DNA of 39,896 nt from Terriglobia bacterium. GTDB taxonomy: Bacteria > Acidobacteriota > Terriglobia > Terriglobales > Acidobacteriaceae. The stretch lies in contig JAIQFA010000048.1 in the NCBI GenBank assembly GCA_020073525.1, positions 1 through 39,896 of the forward strand, in the 5' to 3' direction. The position numbers and the translations under genes were made by a program. Numbering within the stretch: the first letter of the stretch is position 1; every line of letters begins with the position of its first letter. The notes below the pieces were generated by a model, which saw only the letters and a list, made by a program, of their open reading frames with translations, ran no database searches and had not been told where the DNA came from. Below are positions 34,261 through 39,896 of this stretch, in pieces.

Positions 34261-34986
34261 TCAGGATTGCAGATGTTGAGCTGGATGATGCGGCGACCAC
34301 TGCGGATCTTCGTCGGGCGTCACGATCTGGCCGTCGCGCATGTGGACGATGCGGTCGCCATAAGCAGCGGCCTCGGGATTGTGCGTAATCATGAGCACCG
34401 TTTGCCCCAGATCCTTGTTCGACTGACGCAGCATATTGAGCACGATGCTCGAGCTTTTCGAATCGAGATTGCCGGTGGGTTCATCGGCGAGCACGATGGC
34501 GGGACGGTTGATGAGGGCGCGGGCAAGCGCGACTCTCTGCTGTTCGCCGCCAGAAAGCTCGTTCGGCCGATGTTCCAGCCGCTGGGCGATGCCGAGCATC
34601 TCGGTGATCTTCTTCAGGAATGCGGGATCGGGCGCGGCCAGACCGGCGATGTCGACGGCGATCTCGATATTCGAGCGCGCGCTGAGCGTCGGCAGAAGAT
34701 TGAATTTCTGGAAGACAAATCCGATCTTACTCTTGCGGAGGCGGGTCCGCTCGCCGTCGGAGAGCGTGGCGAAATCCACGCCGTCAATGGTGACGCTTCC
34801 TCCGTCGGCTCGGGTCAGTCCGCCGAGCAGATAAAAAAGCGTGGACTTACCGCTGCCCGAAGGGCCCACGATGGTGACGAACTCGCCTTTTTGTACGCTG
34901 AAGGAAACACCGCGCAGGGCTGGCACATCCACTTTGCCAACCCGGTAAGTTTTACGGAGTTCCCTGGCTTCGATGAAGGCCGACAT
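34261..34986 (-). CDS. ABC transporter ATP-binding protein (LolD/MacB type)
   Basis: 241 residues. Walker [10 protein letters not shown] (41-49), Q-loop [14 protein letters not shown] (about 90-103), signature [12 protein letters not shown] (144-155), Walker [15 protein letters not shown] (164-177) and H-loop ITHNPE near 200 are intact. [12 protein letters not shown] and TGNLDS are marks of the LolD/MacB/FtsE branch, which serves type VII ABC permeases that act in lipoprotein export or periplasmic mechanotransmission. No permease is in the window, so it is an orphan ATPase. It lies directly upstream of kynA with a 10-nt gap, likely co-transcribed. Their functional link is unknown. Confidence 0.92.
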   Translation of the reverse strand: MSAFIEARELRKTYRVGKVDVPALRGVSFSVQKGEFVTIVGPSGSGKSTLFYLLGGLTRADGGSVTIDGVDFATLSDGERTRLRKSKIGFVFQKFNLLPTLSARSNIEIAVDIAGLAAPDPAFLKKITEMLGIAQRLEHRPNELSGGEQQRVALARALINRPAIVLADEPTGNLDSKSSSIVLNMLRQSNKDLGQTVLMITHNPEAAAYGDRIVHMRDGQIVTPDEDPQWSPHHPAQHLQS

Positions 34987-35047
34987 CCAGAGAAAACGAT
35001 AACACAGCTACGAGCTTCGGGCCGCGAGCCACGGGCAAACCACCTCA

Positions 35048-35080
35048 ACCACGGGGCACACAGAGGAACACGGAGGAAAC
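35048..35080. repeat. CCACGGGGCACACAGAGGAA-type purine-rich repeat
   Basis: Units of the ACACAGAGGA/ACACGGAGGA kind. Relatives lie at 19187-19210 and 21222-21252. Confidence 0.6.
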
Positions 35081-35160
35081 GAAAGCCAGTCTGCGACTGC
35101 AGGCCGCAGCTCGTATCGTGCAACCCACAAGCGACACTAGCACCATCTAAACAATGGCGT

Positions 35161-35583
35161 TCACGCCACGGTTGCGTGCCGCGCCTCCGCCGGGCGGAAC
35201 TCCACGTGTCGCTTCGGACCGCGCTTGCGCACCAGCAAGAGGCGAATGCGCTCCAGCAGTTCGGCGGGTTCGTACATCCCCTTGGGAAGAAAAAGATCGG
35301 CGAGTGTTTCACGCTCGTAGATTTTGATGCGTCCCGAGATCAGCACCGTCGGCGTCTGGGGAGAGAGTTCCTTGACTTCTTCGATCAGCCGCGAACCATC
35401 CACACCCGGCATGATCAGATCGGTGAGCACCAGGTCCACACCACCGCGGCGGAAGGCTTCCATGGCCTGTTCGCCGTTGTTGAAGGCGAGCACGCGGTAG
35501 CCTCGCGTTTCCAGCAGGACCTTGCGGATGGAGAGTGCCTGTTCGTTATCGTCCACACACAGAATCGTTTTCTTGGGCTTCAT
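35161..35583 (-). CDS. Single-domain response regulator
   Basis: 140 residues from ATG 35583; a GTG at 35592 adds three residues. It is one receiver domain. The acidic pair is in ILCVDDNE (Asp11, Asp12), the phospho-acceptor is Asp55 in LVLTDLIMPGVDG, the switch Ser is in VLISG near 83 and the Lys is in LPKGM near 105. The tail of 25 residues is basic and has no DNA-binding domain. Such proteins act as phosphorelay intermediates or bind partners directly. No histidine kinase is nearby. An AT-rich inverted repeat (35608-35629) precedes the gene and may be an operator. Confidence 0.9.
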   Translation of the reverse strand: MKPKKTILCVDDNEQALSIRKVLLETRGYRVLAFNNGEQAMEAFRRGGVDLVLTDLIMPGVDGSRLIEEVKELSPQTPTVLISGRIKIYERETLADLFLPKGMYEPAELLERIRLLLVRKRGPKRHVEFRPAEARHATVA

Positions 35584-35607
35584 TGACCGCACCGGGAGAC
35601 TATCGTC

Positions 35608-35629
35608 ACAAATTCTTTTTGAATTTTGT
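35608..35629. promoter_or_regulatory. AT-rich inverted repeat upstream of the response regulator
   Basis: ACAAATTC (35608-35615) and GAATTTTGT (35621-35629) form near-perfect arms around a T-run. It lies 25-46 nt upstream of the start. A possible operator or hairpin; no promoter hexamers could be assigned. Confidence 0.35.
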
Positions 35630-35780
35630 ACCTGATTTCTTTTTTTCTAACCGGGAGCGAAGTGAATGCTAAACAGAATTGTTGCGCGGGTAAAGTGCCG
35701 TGCTCGCCAATGGCACTCTGGTGTTTGGCAAGATCGTGCCATCGGCCTCGGAGCCGCGACTGTCGCAGCGTTTAACTCCG

Positions 35781-36692
35781 CTAGAGTGTGAGCGTGACTT
35801 CGCCGCGGAGAACTTCCACACAATTTCCACCGACACGCACATTGACGACATGGTTATCACGCCGATTTTCCGGCTTGGTAGCGCGAACAAAAATGCAACT
35901 GGGGCGGTGCATTTCAAGGCCCTGCTCGATCAAAACCTGTTCATCACTGGCCGCAACGCCGTGTGCCACCATCCAGGCGGCGCAACAACCGGCGGCGGAC
36001 CCGGTCGCGGGATCGTCTCCGTTGTAAAAAATCATGCGGGCGTGCAGGCGGGCTTTGGGATCGACGGTCTCGCGGCAGACAAAGTAAAAGAACTTACCGC
36101 CGCTGCGCGCAAGATATTCGGCGGCGCGGTCGAGATCGAGGCGGAGCTTCTGCACTGTCTGCAGCGATCGCAGCGCAACCATGGTGAACGGCATGCCGGT
36201 GGAAACGGTTTGGATGGGCGCGGAGTCATCGAAATCAGCTGCGCTGAGGTTTGTGAGACGTGCAATGTCCTCTACGTTGTGGATCGCGCCGAATTCCGGA
36301 TTGTTCTGCGTCATTTCTCCGAAAGCAGGCTGCGCCAGTTTATCGGTGAAGCGCACCGGTACTGTGCCAACGTTCAGATCGAGCCGGATTTCGGATGCCC
36401 CCGTCTGGCCCCGCAGAACAGAAGCGGTGCCCAGCGTAGGATGTCCGGCAAAGGGCAGTTCTTCCTGCACCGTAAAAATGCGCACGCGGACTCCTCGGTC
36501 TTTCTCCCCGCCGGCCTCTCCAGGAAGAATGAAGGTCGTTTCGGAAAGATTCATCTCGCGCGCCAAGGCCTGCATGTGTTCGGTGCTGAGGCCGCGGCCG
36601 TCGAGGAAAACGGCCAGAGAGTTGCCGGTGAGGGCGTGGTCGGTAAACACATCGACCTGCACCATGGAGAGCTTTCGCAGGGAAGAAGCCAT
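35781..36692 (-). CDS. PhzF-family isomerase/epimerase-like protein
   Basis: 303 residues from ATG 36692; a TTG at 36728 is a weaker alternative. It has the two-lobed PhzF/diaminopimelate-epimerase-like fold. VDVFTDHALTGNSLAVFLD near 13-31, the catalytic Glu in MNLSETTFIL (Glu51), EELPFAGHPTLGTA near 78-90 and DPATGSAAGCCAAW near 225-238 are the family's conserved segments. PhzF itself acts in phenazine synthesis, but no phenazine gene is present. Most family members have unknown substrates. No partner gene is adjacent. Confidence 0.9.
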   Translation of the reverse strand: MASSLRKLSMVQVDVFTDHALTGNSLAVFLDGRGLSTEHMQALAREMNLSETTFILPGEAGGEKDRGVRVRIFTVQEELPFAGHPTLGTASVLRGQTGASEIRLDLNVGTVPVRFTDKLAQPAFGEMTQNNPEFGAIHNVEDIARLTNLSAADFDDSAPIQTVSTGMPFTMVALRSLQTVQKLRLDLDRAAEYLARSGGKFFYFVCRETVDPKARLHARMIFYNGDDPATGSAAGCCAAWMVAHGVAASDEQVLIEQGLEMHRPSCIFVRATKPENRRDNHVVNVRVGGNCVEVLRGEVTLTL

Positions 36693-36785
36693 AGTTGTGA
36701 TTTTACCGGGCGTTATTTCGCGAGCCAAGGCGCATCCCTGCGCGATGCGATACCATAATTTGGGCCGGAACCGGCGTGGCCATGG

Positions 36786-36814
36786 TTGACGGGCTCGTGG
36801 CCGCTGGATATTCT
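36786..36814 (+). promoter_or_regulatory. Putative peroxiredoxin promoter
   Basis: -35 TTGACG (36786-36791), a 17-nt spacer and -10 TATTCT (36809-36814). It gives a leader of about 90 nt that contains the hairpin at 36843-36862. Confidence 0.6.
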
Positions 36815-36842
36815 AATCTCTACTAATGTAGTGGGGTTAAAA

Positions 36843-36866
36843 AGACGCGGCAAGCCGCGTCTCTAC
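36843..36866 (+). repeat. GC-hairpin repeat in the peroxiredoxin leader
   Basis: AGACGCGGC-AA-GCCGCGTCT, 9-bp perfect stem, then CTAC. It is the single-hairpin relative of 8923-8986. Here it lies inside a probable 5' leader, 46 nt before the ATG. Confidence 0.75.
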
Positions 36867-36911
36867 AGAAACGCTGGCAGTACTTTCAAAGAAACTACGC
36901 GAGGATCCCAT

Positions 36912-37571
36912 ATGTCTCTACGCATCAATTCCGAAGCTCCGAATTTCACTGCCGAAACCACGCAGGGCCCGATCAACTTTCACGAATGGATCGGCAACGG
37001 CTGGGCGATCCTGTTTTCGCACCCCAAGGATTTCACTCCGGTGTGCACGACCGAACTGGGCTACATGGCCGGACTGCAGCCGGAATTCGCCAAGCGCAAC
37101 ACGAAAATTATCGGGCTGAGCGTGGACCCAGTGTCCAGCCACGGCAAGTGGGCCGCCGATATTGAAGAAACGCAGGGTCACAAGGTGACCTATCCGATGA
37201 TTGGAGATCCTGAACTCAAGGTCGCAAAGCTCTATGACATGCTGCCTGCCGAATCCGGAGCTACCAGCGAAGGCCGCACGGCAGCCGACAATGCCACGGT
37301 GCGTACCGTGTTCGTGGTTGGCCCCGACAAGAAGATCAAGTTGATGCTGATCTATCCCATGAGCAGCGGACGCAACTTCGATGAGGTACTGCGCGCCCTG
37401 GATTCGATCCAACTTTCGGCGAAGCATAGCGTCGCCACACCCGTGAACTGGAAGCCGGGGGATGATGTGATCATTCCCACGTCGGTTTCCGATGAGCAGG
37501 CTAGGCAAAAATATCCAGCCGGCTTTAAGACGCTGAAACCGTATCTGCGAACAGTGGCGCAGCCGAAGTAA
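36912..37571 (+). CDS. 1-Cys peroxiredoxin (Prx6 type)
   Basis: 219 residues from ATG 36912, with GAGG 7 nt upstream; the longer frame from 36786 starts at the promoter. The peroxidatic Cys45 is in PKDFTPVCTTELG, and it is the only Cys in the protein. So it is a 1-Cys enzyme that needs an outside thiol for recycling. RTVFVVGP and the C-terminal TPVNWKPGDDVIIP segment are typical of the Prx6 subfamily, cytoplasmic peroxidases that reduce H2O2 and organic peroxides. It has its own promoter with a repeat hairpin in the leader. The neighbouring aldo/keto reductase may share a stress-related role, but this is inference. Confidence 0.96.
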   Translation: MSLRINSEAPNFTAETTQGPINFHEWIGNGWAILFSHPKDFTPVCTTELGYMAGLQPEFAKRNTKIIGLSVDPVSSHGKWAADIEETQGHKVTYPMIGDPELKVAKLYDMLPAESGATSEGRTAADNATVRTVFVVGPDKKIKLMLIYPMSSGRNFDEVLRALDSIQLSAKHSVATPVNWKPGDDVIIPTSVSDEQARQKYPAGFKTLKPYLRTVAQPK

Positions 37572-37701
37572 ATTCGCATTCGGCTGCAGAAGAATAGCGG
37601 AAGTGTGTGCGCCGCCCTGAGCCCATTGACGCGCCGGGCGGTGTTGGCTGATTGCAGGCCAGCGCTATGCGGGACTAGGATGACGCAATAAGGAGAAAGT
37701 C

Positions 37702-38772
37702 ATGAGCGAGCATCGTCCTAATGAGCAAAACGCCACTGCTTCCCGCCGCAATTTTCTGAAGGCCACCGGTGCGGTAACGGCCGGAGCACTTGCTGGAAGT
37801 CTGCTCCCTGAAACAGCGGCGGCATTGCCGGCTGCTCCATTGACTGCCCCGTTCAATCCGGCAACTGCGGGAGCCATGCCGACTCGCAACCTCGGACGCA
37901 CCGGCCACCGTCCCGGCATCTTCAGCCTCGGCGGACAAGCTGCCATCGAGCAGCCCAACAACGAAGCCGTGGCCGTGCCCATCATCGAGCGCGCTCTCGA
38001 TCTCGGCGTCAACTACGTGGATACCGCCGCGCTGTATGGAGGCCGCGAACGCTGGAGCCAGCGCTACGTCGGCCAGGTGATGAAGCATCGCCGCAGCCAG
38101 GTGTACCTCGCCAGCAAGACGCACGACCGCACCCGTGACGGTTCGCTCAAGCTGCTCGAAGAATCGCTCAAGCTGCTCAACACCGACCATCTCGACGCCT
38201 GGCAACTTCATCACATCGACAGCAAGGAAGACGTCGAGCAAATCTTCGGCAAAGGTGGCGCCCTGGAAGCCCTCGTTCACGCACGCGAACAGAAAATGGT
38301 CCGCTACCTGGGCGTCACCGGGCACTCCGATCCCGAGGTGCTGATGGAGTGCCTCCGTCGCTTCGAGTTCGATCAGATCCTGATGGCTGTCAACGCCGCC
38401 GACTCGCACCACCGCAGCTTCCAAGAAAAACTGCTGCCCATGGCCGTGGACAAACAGATGGGCATCATCGGCATGAAGATTCCTGCCCGCGGACGCATCC
38501 TCAGTTCCTGGCAGCCCGACAAGAGCCACGACTCGGGATGGAACCAGCCCGCTCCGAAACCCGGCGTCCTGGCGATGAAGGAAGCGCTCTACTTCACCCT
38601 CAGCCTGCCCGTAAGCACGGTCATCATCGGATGCGACACCGTCGCCCAACTCGAGGAGAACGTGCAACTCGCCCGCGACTTCACGCCGCTCACCCAAACT
38701 CAAATGGCCACTCTGACCGGCCGCACCGAGCCCATCGCCAAGCAGGCGCTCTTCTTTCGGAATTGGGCTTAA
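37702..38772 (+). CDS. Tat-exported aldo/keto reductase
   Basis: 356 residues. A twin-arginine signal SRRNFLKATG (Arg15, Arg16) is followed by an Ala-rich hydrophobic stretch ending near PETAAALPAAP. The AKR barrel follows: NLGRTGHRPGIFSLGG near 62-77, catalytic Asp and Tyr in NYVDTAALYGG (about 104-114), Lys in YLASKTHDR near 138 and His in WQLHHIDS near 170. GVTGHSDPEVLME and VIIGCDTVAQLEEN are usual. An AAGGAG site lies 6 nt upstream of the ATG. Most AKRs are cytoplasmic NADPH enzymes; Tat export implies folding with cofactor before transport. Its substrate is unknown. Confidence 0.92.
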   Translation: MSEHRPNEQNATASRRNFLKATGAVTAGALAGSLLPETAAALPAAPLTAPFNPATAGAMPTRNLGRTGHRPGIFSLGGQAAIEQPNNEAVAVPIIERALDLGVNYVDTAALYGGRERWSQRYVGQVMKHRRSQVYLASKTHDRTRDGSLKLLEESLKLLNTDHLDAWQLHHIDSKEDVEQIFGKGGALEALVHAREQKMVRYLGVTGHSDPEVLMECLRRFEFDQILMAVNAADSHHRSFQEKLLPMAVDKQMGIIGMKIPARGRILSSWQPDKSHDSGWNQPAPKPGVLAMKEALYFTLSLPVSTVIIGCDTVAQLEENVQLARDFTPLTQTQMATLTGRTEPIAKQALFFRNWA

Positions 38773-38990
38773 GGGCTGAATGCCTCCTGGTAAGCGGGAT
38801 GCCCATCGTCTTGGCTCCTACTAAGACCGAGCGGTCTGCGTTTCGCCCCCGAGAAGGTGGCCGGCCGTGATGTTTACTACTTGATACCGGTACCCCCCTC
38901 CCCCCCGGTCTAATGAAATCATGGGTTTTGGCGGGAATTTTCTGCTTTGGTCTTTGAATCGAAAGGACTTATATCAAAGTATTCCGGAAT

Positions 38991-39014
38991 AAGGACTTAG
39001 AGGACTAAGTTCTT
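38991..39014. repeat. Hairpin AAGGACTTAG/CTAAGTTCTT
   Basis: 10-bp stem with one G-T pair and loop AGGA. The GAAAGGACTTATAT just upstream (about 38961-38974) shares the left-arm sequence. Confidence 0.5.
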
Positions 39015-39300
39015 CGTTTCGGTCCCAATTCGGGACATGGGATGCCTTTTCAGATGTCACAAACCAAGAGATCCTTCGCTTCGCTCAGGATTTCGGCGGC
39101 GGGCTCCCGCTTCGCTCACGCCCGCCAAACGCCTCAAGTTGTCAAGGAGCGCGGAGAATGGCTTTGGGCGGGATCAAAGGGGCGTCTCTGGAGACGGGGA
39201 CACTTCTTCCCTGGCCAATCCGATTTCTATTTTCGCGCGTGGCGGGGTTGGTTGTCAGTGATGCTGGTACTGCGAGTTTGTGATGAATCGGGAGTCAAAG

Positions 39301-39329
39301 GCCCCGCCCAAGCGAAGCTTGAACGGGGC
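39301..39329. repeat. GC-rich two-step hairpin
   Basis: GCCCCG-CC-CAAGC-GAA-GCTTG-AA-CGGGGC: two stems separated by a symmetric 2-nt internal loop. A repeat-like element with no T-run. Confidence 0.6.
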
Positions 39330-39383
39330 ACCCTTCAGAGTTGAGATGGACGCGAAGTCCGGGCCACCCGGCAGGCTTGGCAG

Positions 39384-39806
39384 TTATCGCACTGCACTCG
39401 CTCCCACGGCTTTTGGGATGAAAAGATCAGTGGGAAGTTTGAACCGAGTGCTCAATTTCCGCACTTGTTCTATGGTGAGATTCCTCTGTCCTGAGAGGAA
39501 CATCGAAACTGCGCTTTCCGAACCAAACTGAGGAATCAGGTCGCGTTGTGTGAGATTCTGCTGTTCAATGAGAAAGCGCACAACCGAAGCCGGATCAGTC
39601 GCAGGAATCGAGTAATGCTCCTGCTCGTAACGTTCCACGAGTAAGGTTAGGAGTTCGATTGCTTCCACTTGAGAGTGAGAAGGATTCTCCAGCGCCGTTA
39701 GTTGGAAGAGAGCGTCGGCATACGCTTCAAGTTCCGCGTCATTGTGTATGACGTGGGGAGCGCCGCGCGCGATCATTTCTGCCGGGTTTGCGAGAACTGT
39801 TCTCAT
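39384..39806 (-). CDS. higA: HigA-type antitoxin (YgjM-like)
   Basis: 140 residues. The N-terminal half is helical and matches the toxin-binding region of E. coli HigA/YgjM (AELEAYADALFQLTALE, then LTLLVERYEQEHY). The C-terminal half has an XRE helix-turn-helix (VVRFLIEQQNLTQRDLIPQF, GSESAVSMFLSGQRNLTIEQ, VRKLSTRFKLPTDLF). The ATG overlaps the stop of the upstream toxin frame as ATGA. It is a different branch from the HigA at 15134-15436. Confidence 0.88.
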   Translation of the reverse strand: MRTVLANPAEMIARGAPHVIHNDAELEAYADALFQLTALENPSHSQVEAIELLTLLVERYEQEHYSIPATDPASVVRFLIEQQNLTQRDLIPQFGSESAVSMFLSGQRNLTIEQVRKLSTRFKLPTDLFIPKAVGASAVR

Positions 39807-39896
39807 CTTGTTCCAAATCTCCTATCCCAGTTACTGCGATTGTCATATTCCTTGTGCGTCAAGAAAGACCGGATGTAGACGTGCCCTTCAGTCTGC
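39803..39896 (-). CDS. higB: HigB-type toxin, 3' end only (runs off the right edge)
   Basis: The visible 30 residues read QTEGHVYIRSFLTHKEYDN followed by RSNWDRRFGTR. The YIR-FxxTHxEYD pattern matches the C-terminus of HigB/YgjN mRNA interferases, whose THxEYD segment is a hallmark. The frame stops in the start codon of the antitoxin gene (ATGA), which gives a toxin-antitoxin order and tight coupling. The N-terminal two-thirds lie outside the window. Confidence 0.8.
   Translation of the reverse strand, partial: QTEGHVYIRSFLTHKEYDNRSNWDRRFGTR

Larger units (their letters stand above)
38773..39383. other. 611-bp gene-free region with repeats
   Basis: No credible gene. Contents: a C-rich run (ACCGGTACC then two C tracts, about 38887-38910); a hairpin AAGGACTTAG-AGGA-CTAAGTTCTT (38991-39014); a palindrome ATCCT...AGGAT (39071-39091); and a two-step hairpin GCCCCG/CAAGC with GCTTG/CGGGGC (39301-39329). 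Frames on the plus strand here are Arg/Ser-rich and repeat-derived. It lies between the aldo/keto reductase and a toxin-antitoxin pair. Confidence 0.6.

Noticed and set aside
34207..36758. Plus-strand frames of 459 and 352 codons opposite the ABC ATPase, response regulator and PhzF genes
   Set aside because: Antisense to three clear genes, no ribosome sites, and one runs through a purine-rich repeat (HGAHRGTRRK). Shadow frames.
39037..39344. Two plus-strand frames of 74 and 100 codons in the gene-free region
   Set aside because: Arg/Ser/Gly-rich translations of repeats and palindromes, with no ribosome site.

Overview
The window looks like a chromosomal segment of an Acidobacteriota bacterium, probably Terriglobales/'Koribacter'-like. 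Three things suggest this: the gene content, with a trpC-trpF-trpB-trpA-aroQ-aroF-tyrA series and a divergent H+-pyrophosphatase; the moderately GC-rich coding sequence; and the many short palindromic and tandem intergenic repeats. The placement is inference, because no rRNA or other marker is present. There is no prophage, insertion sequence, CRISPR array or replication origin that I can see.

Layout. 1-1209: the end of an STN-domain protein that leaves the window, then phoH (both minus). 1487-3340: a lower-GC accessory patch with a mazEF toxin-antitoxin pair, a RipA-like four-helix membrane protein and a 73-residue protein made of four 16-residue repeats. 3575-7695: a Ycf46-like AAA+ ATPase, rpsT, an omega-like small protein with a long leader, and rho. 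7821-8914: two small exported or anchored proteins of unknown role. 9081-11552: hppA. 11968-19234: tryptophan, phenylalanine and tyrosine biosynthesis, interrupted between trpB and trpA by an opposing higBA module. 19374-20873: the two subunits of a 3-oxoacid CoA-transferase. 20942-27545: a minus-strand block (small membrane protein, dienelactone-hydrolase-like enzyme, mtnA, pyrE, CPBP protease, uvrA). 27727-32978: a 58-residue membrane peptide, an STN-domain secreted protein, an unknown secreted protein, an aldehyde dehydrogenase and an exported alpha/beta hydrolase. 33128-33338: tRNA-Cys and tRNA-Gly. 33525-38772: tryptophan dioxygenase, an orphan LolD-type ATPase, a receiver-only response regulator, a PhzF-family enzyme, a 1-Cys peroxiredoxin and a Tat-exported aldo/keto reductase. 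38773-39383 is gene-free. 39384-39896 holds a third toxin-antitoxin pair, cut by the right edge.

How the genes fit together. TrpC, TrpF, TrpB and TrpA catalyse the last tryptophan steps. AroF opens the shikimate pathway through a DAHP synthase with an N-terminal ferredoxin-like regulatory domain, and AroQ and TyrA take chorismate towards phenylalanine and tyrosine. The early trp genes (trpE, G, D) are not in the window. KynA, elsewhere in the window, would degrade tryptophan.

The most unusual signal lies between the genes. Several junctions carry pairs of inverted arms built from 6- to 8-nt tandem units, each junction with its own unit. A second element type, a two-hairpin repeat, flanks rpsT with compensatory base-pair changes. 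A third family of GC-rich hairpins is scattered through the window. Some of these repeats run into genes and encode protein ends, such as the C-termini of TrpA, PyrE and TyrA and the N-terminal linker of the CPBP protease.
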